Counted from the stretch's first letter, positions 26,585 through 34,790 are shown. The stretch is 64,000 nucleotides of DNA from Fibrobacter sp. UWT2 (GCF_900142545.1 NZ_FRBF01000003.1:124001-188000), one strand, 5' to 3'. Numbers and translations are program-made. The notes: a model not told the origin generated them from the sequence alone.

Positions 26585-27435
26585 TAAACTCTTTTATCGC
26601 GAATCAGGCTGACAAGGCAAATGATTCCGAACACCACGATGTCTATCGCCACGATGGTAGAACCTACGGGCGTCCCCGCCAAAATGGCGATCAAGATTCC
26701 GGTAAGCGAACACAAGACCGAGATAATGCCTGCGGCAACGGTTACCGAGAAAAAGCTCTTGAAAAGACGCATGGCCGAAAGGGCTGGGAATACGACCAAG
26801 GCAGACACCAGCAAGGCGCCCACCAGGTTCATGGCAAGAACAATGATGACGGCGATAATCACGGCAACGAGGATGTTGTAAAGCATCACGCGTACGCCTG
26901 TCGCCTGGGCGAAATTTTCGTCAAAGGTGATAGCAAAAATTTTATGGTAGAAAATAACGAATACGGTAAGTACAGCAATGGAAAGTGCCACGCAAAGGTA
27001 GACTTCTTCTACCTTGAGCGTGAGAATCGATGTAGAGCCGAAAAGTGTGGTACACACGTCGCCCGAAATATTTGCCGACGTAGAGAAAATATTCATGAGT
27101 AAGTAACCGATAGCGAGCGCCCCCACCGATACCATGGCGATGGCGGCATCGCCTTTGACCTTTGCCTTTTTTCCCGAGCACAAAAGCAGCACGGCGACTG
27201 CGATGGTGATGGGGAGAATAATTAGCATATTGTTGGTAACCTTGAGAACGGCTGCAATCGAAAGCGCACCGAAGGCCACATGAGAAAGACCGTCGCCAAT
27301 GTAGGAATAGCGCTTGAGCACGAGAGTGACGCCCAAGAGCGACGAACACAGCGAAACGAGAACGCCCACGATAATTGCATAGCGCACAAACGGGAAATCC
27401 AGGTAGAAGAAGAGCTTGTCGAGTAATTCAGGCAT
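26584..27435 (-). CDS. znuB: Zinc ABC transporter permease
   Basis: A 283-residue integral membrane protein with 8-9 hydrophobic segments. GDGLSHVAFGAL, ALLVSALVVFPA and GTPVGSTIVAIDIVVFGI are typical of the ABC-3 (ZnuB/TroC) permease family. The start at 27435 (MPELLDKLFFYL) has GGAGAGGA upstream and is 4 bases after the ATPase stop; the frame upstream of it is not used. With ZnuC and ZnuA it forms the high-affinity zinc importer of the inner membrane. The family also transports manganese; zinc is preferred because of the linked zur and His-rich genes. Confidence 0.9.
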   Translation of the reverse strand: MPELLDKLFFYLDFPFVRYAIIVGVLVSLCSSLLGVTLVLKRYSYIGDGLSHVAFGALSIAAVLKVTNNMLIILPITIAVAVLLLCSGKKAKVKGDAAIAMVSVGALAIGYLLMNIFSTSANISGDVCTTLFGSTSILTLKVEEVYLCVALSIAVLTVFVIFYHKIFAITFDENFAQATGVRVMLYNILVAVIIAVIIVLAMNLVGALLVSALVVFPALSAMRLFKSFFSVTVAAGIISVLCSLTGILIAILAGTPVGSTIVAIDIVVFGIICLVSLIRDKRV

Positions 27436-27439
27436 GGGA

Positions 27440-28084
27440 CTATCCTCTCCTATCTTCAATCGGGTCGAAATCCAGAATGCGGCTGGATTCTCTGTGGGCT
27501 GCTTCAAGATCGTGAGTCACCATGATGATGGTCATACCGCTCTTGTGCAAGTCGCTAATGATTCTGTACATGGATTCTGTCGATTCCGGATCAAGGCCGG
27601 TGACGGGCTCGTCGAGCAACAGCAAACGTTCGGCGGCGCAGAGGGCCCGGGCCAAAAGCACGCGTTGCCTTTGGCCCCCCGAAAGTTCGCGGAAGCAGGC
27701 CTTGCGCAAACTTTCGGTCCGCGTAAGCGCCATGCACTCCATGGCGCGTTCCCGGTGGGCCCTCTTGTAAAACGGCAAGAGTCCTTTTTTACCCTGGAAC
27801 GCAGAGAGCACGATTTCTTCGACCGACGCCGGAAAATCTTTCTGCACGTTCGTGATTTGCGGCAAGTAGCCAATCTGGTTTCGCGTAAGGCCGTCGCACA
27901 ATTCGATACTTCCACTCTTGGGCGAAAGCAGTCCCGAAATGCCGCGCAAGAGCGTGGTCTTTCCGGAACCATTGCGGCCCACGATGCAAAGGTATTCCCC
28001 TGCATTAATATCGTAGTCGAAATCGCTCACGATATCTTTGTTCCCGTACCCAAGTGTCAATTGACGGCACTTAATCAAAACCAT
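27440..28084 (-). CDS. znuC: Zinc ABC transporter ATP-binding protein
   Basis: A 214-residue ABC ATPase with all motifs: Walker A GRNGSGKTT, Q-loop in YLPQITN, signature LSGGQRQR, Walker B LLLLDEP, D-loop and H-loop MVTHD. It is shorter than E. coli ZnuC and lacks a C-terminal extension. The gene lies between znuA (7-base gap) and znuB (4-base gap), in one operon. It powers zinc import through ZnuB. Confidence 0.92.
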   Translation of the reverse strand: MVLIKCRQLTLGYGNKDIVSDFDYDINAGEYLCIVGRNGSGKTTLLRGISGLLSPKSGSIELCDGLTRNQIGYLPQITNVQKDFPASVEEIVLSAFQGKKGLLPFYKRAHRERAMECMALTRTESLRKACFRELSGGQRQRVLLARALCAAERLLLLDEPVTGLDPESTESMYRIISDLHKSGMTIIMVTHDLEAAHRESSRILDFDPIEDRRG

Positions 28085-28091
28085 AATGAAC

Positions 28092-29138
28092 CTACTTCAA
28101 AGCCTTTTTAATCACTTCGAGATTTTCGCGCATGATATCGAGGTAGTTTGCGGAATCCATCTGCGAAGTCTTTATGGACTGCATCGAATTGAGGGTGAGT
28201 ACCTCGGCGGTCTTGGATTTTTTGCTTGCGGCAAGTACGGCCTGTGCAATCTTGCCGTTGCCACCGTCGATCGTGAAGATGGCGGGCAGCGCTAACGAAT
28301 CCATTTTGTTGGCGAGGAAGGCGACCGTCTCGAAACTCGCTTCGCTTTCGGCGGAACAGCCAACAAACGCGGCATAATACTTAATGCCATAATCGTCCAC
28401 CAGATAGCGAAACGGGAACCTGTCGCCGAACAGGACTGTCTTGTGGGTGACGCTATCCATCGCGGCGCGGTATTGGGCGTCCAGGGCGCTGATTTTTGCA
28501 ATGTAAAGGCCTGCGTTCATGTGGTATTCCATGGCGTGAGCCGTATCTGCTTTTGAAATGGCGTCTGCAAGGGCCATCACCAGGATTTCGGCATTCTTCA
28601 GCGAGAGCCAAACGTGTTCGTCATTTTCCACTTCTTCGGCGTGAGCTTCGTGCTCGTGATGATCTTCGTGATGCTCATGTTCTTCGGCGTGTTCGTGATG
28701 CTCGTGTTCCTCTTCGGCTTGCATGCCTTCGACGATTTCTTCGGCCTTGACGCGGTCACCCAAAGCCTCGAGCAAGTTCACTTGCACGCGTTTTTCGTTG
28801 GGCGTTGCTTCAAGAGCCTTTTCGATCCATTCGTCCGATTCACCGCCGACGTACACGATCATGTCGGCCTTGGCGATTGTGGCGATATCGGCCGCCGAGG
28901 GCTTGTAACTGTGCAAGTCCATACCGTTCTTGATCAGGAGCGTCAGGTCCAGGGAATCGGCCTGGTTGCCCAGGATTTCCTTGAGCCAGGCGTACTGCGG
29001 GTAAATGGTGGCAACAACGGAAATCTTTTTGCCGTTGCTTGCCGGTTGTTCAGGATTCTTCTTTTCGGAATCCGGGTTGCACGCTATAAAGAGTGTAAGT
29101 AGCGCAAAAATAGATGCAATGAATGCGATCTTCTTCAT
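28092..29138 (-). CDS. znuA: Zinc ABC transporter substrate-binding lipoprotein
   Basis: A 348-residue cluster A-I binding protein. The lipobox LFIAC near residue 20 makes it a lipoprotein. VVATIYPQYAWLKEILG is the family start, DLHSYKPSAADI carries the first metal His, DEHVWLSLKNAE the second, and the acidic site is in FTIDGGNG. Between them is a His-rich loop (HEHHEHAEEHEHHEDHHE), typical of zinc-specific ZnuA proteins and absent from most manganese binders. The ATG at 29138 is favoured over the longer frame to 29198 because it directly precedes the lipoprotein signal. An inverted repeat (29192-29206) lies 54 bases upstream. Confidence 0.92.
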   Translation of the reverse strand: MKKIAFIASIFALLTLFIACNPDSEKKNPEQPASNGKKISVVATIYPQYAWLKEILGNQADSLDLTLLIKNGMDLHSYKPSAADIATIAKADMIVYVGGESDEWIEKALEATPNEKRVQVNLLEALGDRVKAEEIVEGMQAEEEHEHHEHAEEHEHHEDHHEHEAHAEEVENDEHVWLSLKNAEILVMALADAISKADTAHAMEYHMNAGLYIAKISALDAQYRAAMDSVTHKTVLFGDRFPFRYLVDDYGIKYYAAFVGCSAESEASFETVAFLANKMDSLALPAIFTIDGGNGKIAQAVLAASKKSKTAEVLTLNSMQSIKTSQMDSANYLDIMRENLEVIKKALK

Positions 29139-29191
29139 TAAAAGTCCTTCGCCATTTTGGCGTGAAATTGTACGTGTGAATAAGATGCCTT

Positions 29192-29206
29192 GCGACAATA
29201 TGTCGC
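29192..29206. promoter_or_regulatory. Inverted repeat upstream of znuA
   Basis: GCGACA-ATA-TGTCGC is a perfect inverted repeat in the 84-base gap between the small His/Cys-rich gene and znuA. It has the same central symmetry and a partly similar half site (GCGA) to the stronger boxes upstream of zur, so it may be a weaker Zur site or simply a hairpin. Confidence 0.4.
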
Positions 29207-29222
29207 GTTCAATCGGAACACA

Positions 29223-29489
29223 TCAATTCAGTAGCAGGACTTTTTGTGAAACAAGTGTCGTCGGCTGCGAAGTCGCAGCCCTAAAGCAAACTAGTTTGAA
29301 GTAGAAAAATCGTAATGCAAGTTCGAACGGTGCTACCACCAGTTCCATGCAAACCGAAATCAGTTCCAGGCAACGGTGGATGTGGTGACACACGTGGCAG
29401 TGTTCGCCGTGACAGTGGTGCTCCAAATGCTTGGCCACGTAGAGCGAAGCCAAGACGACGAGTAACTTGTTGAACAGGGCGTTAACCAT
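29223..29489 (-). CDS. Small His/Cys-rich protein translationally coupled to zur
   Basis: An 88-residue protein whose ATG (29489) overlaps the zur stop by 8 bases, with GGAGG 5 bases upstream of the start. It opens with a hydrophobic stretch (LFNKLLVVLASLYVAKHLE), then a dense metal-binding cluster HHCHGEHCHVCHHIHRC, a second amphipathic or membrane stretch (LELISVCMELVVAPFELALRFFY) and a basic tail. The 5 Cys and many His in 30 residues strongly suggest zinc binding. It resembles the 25862-26128 protein in layout and may be a zinc sensor, buffer or accessory protein. No family recognised. A longer frame through this region on the same strand is an artefact of zur's other frame. Confidence 0.65.
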   Translation of the reverse strand: MVNALFNKLLVVLASLYVAKHLEHHCHGEHCHVCHHIHRCLELISVCMELVVAPFELALRFFYFKLVCFRAATSQPTTLVSQKVLLLN

Positions 29490-29874
29490 GACGCCTCCGC
29501 GAACAACCCGCACAGCGTCCGAGCAACACCGATTGCTGCTGGTCCAGTTCAAAACCGCTGCGCTGCACCGAAAGCTGCAACACCTTGAGGGCGGGGCCTT
29601 CCAGGTGGAAGAACTTGCCGCATTCCTTGCAAACGAGGTGCATTTTTTCTTCGCAACGACCGGGTCCCGTATAGCGGTACTGCAACTCATTATTCTCGGC
29701 GGCGCCGACAATCTGGATCATTCCCGCCTTTTCGAGCCTGGACAGGTTCCTGTAAATGGTGCTCAGCGAAACTTCGGACAGGCTCTGGGCCAATTCGGAG
29801 GCCTTGAAAATCCGGTCGGGATTTTCGGCCATGTAGTCCATGATCATCTGTCGGGTCTGAGTTTTGTATTCCAT
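29482..29874 (-). CDS. zur: Fur-family zinc-responsive repressor (Zur)
   Basis: A 130-residue Fur-family protein: winged helix with VSLSTIYRNLSRLEKAGMI (recognition helix), hinge, then metal-binding half with HLVCKECGKFFHLEG (CxxC) and the C-terminal pair LGRCAGCS (CxxC) that holds the structural zinc. The start is ATG at 29874; a TTG at 29880 is in frame but less likely. Position at the head of a znu cluster identifies it as Zur rather than Fur or PerR; this is inference from context. Two inverted repeats flank its own promoter (29891-29937), so it is expected to repress itself and the operon when zinc is plentiful. Confidence 0.88.
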   Translation of the reverse strand: MEYKTQTRQMIMDYMAENPDRIFKASELAQSLSEVSLSTIYRNLSRLEKAGMIQIVGAAENNELQYRYTGPGRCEEKMHLVCKECGKFFHLEGPALKVLQLSVQRSGFELDQQQSVLLGRCAGCSRRRHG

Positions 29875-29890
29875 TTCCAAAAACGCCTAA

Positions 29891-29909
29891 TTTGCGAACG
29901 ATTCGCAAA
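29891..29909. promoter_or_regulatory. Putative Zur box 1 (downstream of the zur -10)
   Basis: TTTGCGAA-CGA-TTCGCAAA is a perfect inverted repeat with 8-bp arms. It lies 17 bases before the zur ATG, between a TACTAT -10 candidate (29911-29916, read on the minus strand) and the gene, where a bound repressor would block transcription. Confidence 0.65.
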
Positions 29910-29918
29910 TATAGTAAA

Positions 29919-29937
29919 ATTGCGAATGGTTTGCAAT
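29919..29937. promoter_or_regulatory. Putative Zur box 2 (upstream of the zur -10)
   Basis: ATTGCGAA-TGG-TTTGCAAT repeats the same half sites as box 1 with one mismatch between arms. The two boxes start 28 bp apart and bracket the -10 region, which suggests co-operative repressor binding. It could also act on the divergent 30114 gene. Confidence 0.6.
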
Positions 29938-30113
29938 TTGTAGGTTGGCAAGACCCCAAATCCCTTTTTTTGGGGATTTTGCCCCATTTAGGCCATTTTG
30001 TGACCATTGTCACAACCGATTTGGATAAAACGTCCACGGCATTTTTGCCGTTGGTATATGTTTCTTTACCTGCAAAGTCTATTTTATTATTGTAAATATA
30101 CGGGTAAATAATT

Positions 30114-30977
30114 ATGGTTACGTTTTCTGACATATCGGATTACCGCGACTTCTTGAAGGAGTACTACGACCGTAGAAAGGCCGAAATGCCGTTCTACTCG
30201 TACCGTATGATGGGGGACAAGCTGGGGCTGGATTCCAGCTACCTTTATCGCGTGTTGCAGAAAAAGCAGCACCTTCCGGCTCATGCACTCCCGGCCGCGA
30301 AAGAAATCCTGGATCTGTCCGGCCGTGAGGCCGAGTACTTTGACCTGCTCTTCTCCGCAGCAGTAACCAAGGACAAGAGCAAACGCGAAGAATTGATGGC
30401 GAAAGCCCTCGATCTTCGGGATGTGGACCGCCACAGCCTGCAGGCAGCCGAACTCAAGCTGCTCCAGAACTGGTGGATTCCGGCCGTGCGCGCCTACCTC
30501 GAACTGAACGGTGGCGTGGTTAACGTAAAGCAGATTTCTAGAGACCTGTGCCCCCCGATTACCGAGGCCCAGGCTCAGGAAGCTATCGATACTTTGCTAG
30601 AGGTTGGTTTGGTAAAGAAGATGGCTTCTGGTAAATTGGCGGTTACAGACGCCCATTTGACGGCTGGTGGCCCCGAAAAGAAACTTGCCGTGCGCCATTT
30701 CCAGAAAGAAGTCCTCTCTTTGGCTAGCGATGCGCTCGACAACATTCCTGTTGACGAAAGAAATATTTCTACTCTTACATTGTCCGTGGACCAGTCCTGC
30801 TTCGATGACTTGGGTGATATGCTTAGGGAATTTAGGCGCTTGGTCCAAAAGAGGGTGGACAGTGCCAAGAACCCCGATCGAGTAATGCAGCTTTCGATGG
30901 CTTTTTATCCGATTGCGCGTAAGGGCGGTGTCCGTACCGTTGATTCTGTGGAGGGCGACAAAAGGGAGTCCAAATGA
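30114..30977 (+). CDS. TIGR02147-family (DUF4423) regulator
   Basis: A 287-residue cytoplasmic protein starting with MVTFSDISDYRDFLKEYYDRR. A helix-turn-helix-like segment follows (YSYRMMGDKLGLDSSYLYRVLQKKQHLP), then a second winged-helix region (about 150-215, DTLLEVGLVKKMASGKL) and a C-terminal helical part with ALDNIPVDERNISTLTLSVD. This is the pattern of the TIGR02147 family, which is greatly expanded in Fibrobacter. It probably binds DNA; its targets are unknown. The stop overlaps the ATG of the next lipoprotein gene (ATGA), so regulator and lipoprotein are made together. It may sense or control that partner. A TAAATAAT element lies right before the ATG. Confidence 0.85.
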   Translation: MVTFSDISDYRDFLKEYYDRRKAEMPFYSYRMMGDKLGLDSSYLYRVLQKKQHLPAHALPAAKEILDLSGREAEYFDLLFSAAVTKDKSKREELMAKALDLRDVDRHSLQAAELKLLQNWWIPAVRAYLELNGGVVNVKQISRDLCPPITEAQAQEAIDTLLEVGLVKKMASGKLAVTDAHLTAGGPEKKLAVRHFQKEVLSLASDALDNIPVDERNISTLTLSVDQSCFDDLGDMLREFRRLVQKRVDSAKNPDRVMQLSMAFYPIARKGGVRTVDSVEGDKRESK

Positions 30978-32305
30978 AGAAATGGGTGTGGCATATAGGT
31001 TTTGCAGCAGCAGTGGGAGCGCTCATTGCGGCTTGCACTAGCGGCGAGACGAACGGCGCGGGTACTTCGCTTGAAACGGAGAACTCCATTGCTGTCGTGC
31101 TTGCAGTGCAGAAGAGCGATGGCTCTCCTGCGGCCCGTACCAAGGTTTTTGTGCGTCCCTCTGAATTCTTGGCTGGCGCAAACAATATGGCTTATAGTGA
31201 AGATCTCGACGGACTGGAATCGCCGGTTGTCGAATCTGATTCTTCTATTGGCGTCTTGAATATGGAAACGGACGACCAGGGCCAGTTGAACCTCCCGAGA
31301 CTTAAACCTGGTTCTTATACGATTGAAGCCCGTCGCGAATCTGCCAAGGCTCTTGCCCGCGTGGTGGTGACTGACAGTTCCTGCGATTCTCTTTCTATCA
31401 AGGTGGAAAACGCTGGCTCCATTACTGGTCAGGTCTACTTGCCTGATAACGAATCCTCCGTGACGGTGGGCATCAAGGGCCTCGATTACTTTGTTGAAAC
31501 TGACACTGCCGGTAACTTTGAATTCGCTAGCGTTCCGAAGGGTGTCTTGAATGTGGTGGGCTTTGTGTTCCGCACTTACAAGACTCTCGATATGAACGGC
31601 GAATCTTCTACCATCAGCAACTTCATGGCTGTGGGTAGCCGCAATACCAAGGTGGAATCTGACAAGACTTCCGAGAACGTGGTTATCGGCCAGAAGATTG
31701 TGATCGTGCAGCCGGATACGACATCTGAGGAAGATACTACAAGCAAGTATCCGGTGTTCGAATTCGAAGACTTCGAAGATAGCACCTATGGCTGGTACAC
31801 CTCGGTGTCTAGGTATGCCTCTGCTGAACTTGATGCCGAAGGCGATGTCAATGGTCGCAAGGGTCTGTCCGCACACTTTGTATACCAGAATGATTCTAAC
31901 TACAACTGGGCGTTGATGGGTCACGATCTGAATGGCGTGAAGGACTTCAGTGAACTTGATTCTGTGGTGTTCTGGGCCCGTGCAGGAATTGGCGATTCTA
32001 CTCAGTGGATTAGCCTCTCCTTCGATGTGCTCCTGGATTCTATTGCCCTCGATAGCACTGGCTACGAAAACGGTAAGTCTTGGGTGCACTTGACTCTTGA
32101 TACCGCATGGACCCGTTATGTGGTGACGCCGAAGAGCTTGCTCAAGTCGGATTCTACCAAGAACGGTGGCAATATCGGTTGGGACAACGTCAAGGATCAT
32201 GTGACGAACTTGAACTTCTTTGGCGGTGGTGTCACGACGGGTACGCCTTACGAAATGTGGCTTGACGACATCACGATTTACGGCGTCAAGGGACTGCAGG
32301 AATAG
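30974..32305 (+). CDS. Cell-envelope lipoprotein with C-terminal CBM-like domain
   Basis: A 443-residue lipoprotein: signal GFAAAVGALIAAC with the lipobox Cys near residue 21. The N-terminal half has two carboxypeptidase-regulatory-like beta domains (DDQGQLNLPRLKPGSYTIEARRE and GSITGQVYLPDNES followed by TAGNFEFASVPKGVLNVVG). The C-terminal half (about 260-435) has FEFEDFEDSTYGWYTSV, HLTLDTAWTRYVVTPKSLL and MWLDDITIYG, the layout of CBM11/CIA30-type beta-sandwiches. It may bind carbohydrate on the cell surface. The start overlaps the TIGR02147 gene by 4 bases, suggesting a sensor-regulator pair. It is followed by a terminator and then by the shared-operator enzyme genes. Confidence 0.75.
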   Translation: MKKWVWHIGFAAAVGALIAACTSGETNGAGTSLETENSIAVVLAVQKSDGSPAARTKVFVRPSEFLAGANNMAYSEDLDGLESPVVESDSSIGVLNMETDDQGQLNLPRLKPGSYTIEARRESAKALARVVVTDSSCDSLSIKVENAGSITGQVYLPDNESSVTVGIKGLDYFVETDTAGNFEFASVPKGVLNVVGFVFRTYKTLDMNGESSTISNFMAVGSRNTKVESDKTSENVVIGQKIVIVQPDTTSEEDTTSKYPVFEFEDFEDSTYGWYTSVSRYASAELDAEGDVNGRKGLSAHFVYQNDSNYNWALMGHDLNGVKDFSELDSVVFWARAGIGDSTQWISLSFDVLLDSIALDSTGYENGKSWVHLTLDTAWTRYVVTPKSLLKSDSTKNGGNIGWDNVKDHVTNLNFFGGGVTTGTPYEMWLDDITIYGVKGLQE

Positions 32306-32347
32306 TTTTCATCTAAAAATGTTGCACTAGGTGCAATGACGAGCATT

Positions 32348-32378
32348 ATGGCGGGCTTCGGTCCGCCATTTCTGTTTT
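32348..32378 (+). terminator. Terminator after the lipoprotein gene
   Basis: ATGGCGG paired with CCGCCAT around GCTTCGGT, followed by the T-rich TTCTGTTTT. It ends the regulator-lipoprotein unit just before the GH43 operator. Confidence 0.7.
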
Positions 32379-32385
32379 ATGCTTA

Positions 32386-32400
32386 TGGACAATGTGTCAA
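32386..32400. promoter_or_regulatory. Shared operator palindrome, first GH43 gene copy
   Basis: TGGACAATGTGTCAA differs from a perfect palindrome by one base. Its centre (32393) is 49 bp upstream of the box GGTAATTTTT at 32442. The GH43 ATG is at 32497, preceded by GAAGGAG. Confidence 0.7.
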
Positions 32401-32496
32401 TGGAAATAGGCTTTTGGAGCGTTTTTTTTGTGCTTTTTTAGGGTAATTTTTGAATTAAGAAGGTTTGGTTGTGTTTTTGCCTTCGAAGGAGTCCTC

Positions 32497-34725
32497 ATGG
32501 ATTACAGAAAAGTATGGGAATTGAAAAGCCTGAAAAAGGCTGCGTGCTTAGTTGCCGGACTTGCCGCGTTTGGCTTGGCCGACAACCCGATTTCAAGTTA
32601 TCACTACCTGGCTGACCCGGGCGCTGCCGCCGATGACACCTATTTCTACGTCATCACCGACTCCGACGACCCGGCGGCATACAACGCAAACGGCTACAAC
32701 ATCAAGGCCCTCTACGGTTTCCGCACCAAGGACATGAAAAACTGGACCGACTTCGGTATCATTTACGATGCCCGCAAGGTTGACGGTATCGGCGATATCT
32801 GGGCATCCGGCATTGCGGTGAACCCCAACGATCACAGGCTTTACATCGTGTTCCCCGATGGCGGTGGTGGCGGCATTGGCCTCATCGGCGCCGACAGCAT
32901 TGCCGGCCCCTGGACGAACCCCGTTTCGGGCAACAAGAAGCTCATCAACAACTGGGGTGGCGGTATTTCGGACTGCGACGGCATCGGCTGGTGCTTTGAC
33001 CCGGCAATCTTCTTTGATGACGACGGTACGGGCTACTTCACGTTCGGTGGCGGTAGCAGCGATAGCCGCCCGGCGAACAACAACAATAACGACATTTTTA
33101 ACATCTACAAGCTCAACAAGGACATGAAGGGCTTTGACGTGAGTACCAAGACTCACCTGAAGATTGGCGGCCCGAAGGCGATGGAAGCTTCTTACATCCA
33201 TAAGTACAAGGGCAACTATTACCTGTCTTACAGTACGGCTGACTTGCGTATTGCCTACGGCATGTCCAAGAACCCGATGGGCCCCTACGAATACAAGGGA
33301 ATCTTCATGGGGAACCCGAACATTGGTGGCCAGAACATCAACGCGAACAACAACAACCACCATGGCATTGCCGAATTCAAGGGCCACTGGTACGTTGCCT
33401 ACCATGACCGCCGTATCGCGAACGGTTACGATGGCCTGGAAAAGATTCCTGCCGACGACGGCAAGGCGAATCCGGCGCCCGCATACCACCGCAGCGTAAG
33501 CGTCGATGAATTCTATTACAATGGCGATGGCACCATGAAGGAACTGACCTTCACGAAGGAAGGTCCGAAGCAGATTGAAAACTTTGATCCGTACGACTGG
33601 TATCCGGCACTCACGAGCTCCAAGCAGAAGGGCATCCGCAGTCGCTCCAACTGGGCTCCGGGTAAGGTCGCCGAGCACTTGTTGCTCCCGCTTTCCACGA
33701 AGGAATCCTGGATTCGCGTGAGTGGCGTGGACTTCGGTACGGCCGCTACGGGCTTTACCGTGCAGGCAGCAAGTGCTGCCGACGGCAACAAGATTGAAAT
33801 CCATACCGGTTCTGCAAGCGGTACCTTGGCGGGCACATGTACGCTCAAGAATACCGGCAACAAGTCTACCTTTGCTGAAACCAAGTGCGAAGTGGAAGGC
33901 CTGAAGGGTGTCGTGGAATCCTTGTTCCTCGTGTTCAAGGGCTCGCAGGATTCGACCATGGCAATCAAGGCTTGGGGCTTCGAAGGAAGCGGCTCTACTC
34001 CGCCGACTCCTCAGACTCCTTATGGCGACAAGGCTGTGACGATTCCGGCTAAGATCGAAGCCGAAAACTATGACGTTCCGGGCACGGGCCGCGGTGATGA
34101 AGCGCAATCCTATAGCGACAACGAGTCCGAAAACCAGGGCGATGCCGAATTCCGTACCGACTTGGGAGTCGATATCGTGCTCGGTGGTACCGGCAAGGCT
34201 ATTGGTTACACCGCTGCTGGTGAATGGCTGGAATACTCGATCGTGGTTCCAGAAGATGGCGAATACGCCTTGAAGGCATCGGCTTCTACCGGTATGGAAA
34301 ACGGCGCAAGCTTCTGCCTGCTTGTCGATGGCAAGGTCGTGGGCGATACCGTGAAGGTCCCGCAGACTGGCGAAGACTGGAGCGTCTATGAAGAATTCAA
34401 TGCCGGTAATGCGACCCTGACCAAGGGCGAACACATTGTCCGACTGGTGATTACCGGCGACAACGTGAACGTGGACTGGTTCTCGATTGGCGAAGTGGCC
34501 ACGGGGATCCAGCAGGAAGCCAAGCTGAATGTTGCCTCTGTCTCGACTTACGATGTATTTGACTTGAGCGGCAAGAAGATTGCAAGCTTTACGGCCCGCA
34601 ACATGATCGAAGCCACTAAGATGTGGCGCGATGGTTCCGTGAAGGGGTCTGAAAAGGCCCGCGGCGTGAACCTGCTCCGTAACCGCACCAGCGGCATGGT
34701 GACCAAAATTCGCACCGCGAAGTAA
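32497..34725 (+). CDS. Secreted GH43 arabinofuranosidase/xylosidase with two CBM6 modules (copy A)
   Basis: A 742-residue protein with signal peptide KAACLVAGLAAFGLA. The five-bladed GH43 domain (about 25-320) has the base Asp in YHYLADPGAAADD, the modulating Asp in WCFDPAIFFDDDG and the acid Glu in AMEASYIHKYKG. A first CBM6-type domain follows (about 360-505: WIRVSGVDFGTAATGF, EVEGLKGVVESLFLVFKG), a linker GSTPPTPQTP, then a second CBM6 (about 520-665: IPAKIEAENYDVPG, AIGYTAAGEWLEYSI, VNVDWFSIG). The C-terminal module contains YDVFDLSGKKIASFTARNM and VNLLRNRTSG. It probably removes arabinose or xylose from xylan. The ATG at 32497 follows GAAGGAGTCCTC. It is paired with a tandem paralogue of exactly the same length. 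Confidence 0.88.
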   Translation: MDYRKVWELKSLKKAACLVAGLAAFGLADNPISSYHYLADPGAAADDTYFYVITDSDDPAAYNANGYNIKALYGFRTKDMKNWTDFGIIYDARKVDGIGDIWASGIAVNPNDHRLYIVFPDGGGGGIGLIGADSIAGPWTNPVSGNKKLINNWGGGISDCDGIGWCFDPAIFFDDDGTGYFTFGGGSSDSRPANNNNNDIFNIYKLNKDMKGFDVSTKTHLKIGGPKAMEASYIHKYKGNYYLSYSTADLRIAYGMSKNPMGPYEYKGIFMGNPNIGGQNINANNNNHHGIAEFKGHWYVAYHDRRIANGYDGLEKIPADDGKANPAPAYHRSVSVDEFYYNGDGTMKELTFTKEGPKQIENFDPYDWYPALTSSKQKGIRSRSNWAPGKVAEHLLLPLSTKESWIRVSGVDFGTAATGFTVQAASAADGNKIEIHTGSASGTLAGTCTLKNTGNKSTFAETKCEVEGLKGVVESLFLVFKGSQDSTMAIKAWGFEGSGSTPPTPQTPYGDKAVTIPAKIEAENYDVPGTGRGDEAQSYSDNESENQGDAEFRTDLGVDIVLGGTGKAIGYTAAGEWLEYSIVVPEDGEYALKASASTGMENGASFCLLVDGKVVGDTVKVPQTGEDWSVYEEFNAGNATLTKGEHIVRLVITGDNVNVDWFSIGEVATGIQQEAKLNVASVSTYDVFDLSGKKIASFTARNMIEATKMWRDGSVKGSEKARGVNLLRNRTSGMVTKIRTAK

Positions 34726-34743
34726 AGATTTATAAATAAACCA

Positions 34744-34758
34744 TTGACAAAAAGTCAA
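34744..34758. promoter_or_regulatory. Shared operator palindrome, second GH43 gene copy
   Basis: TTGACAAAAAGTCAA has its centre at 34751, 49 bp upstream of the box GATAATTTTA at 34800. The downstream ATG is at 34851. The spacing is identical to the other copies although the intervening sequence differs. Confidence 0.72.
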
Positions 34759-34760
34759 AG

Positions 34761-34790
34761 AAAAGTGTCCTTCGGGGCACTTTTTTTTGT
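34761..34790 (+). terminator. Terminator between the two GH43 paralogues
   Basis: AAAAGTGTCC paired with GGGCACTTTT around TTCGG, ending in eight T. It sits between the operator and the promoter box of copy B. Confidence 0.82.
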
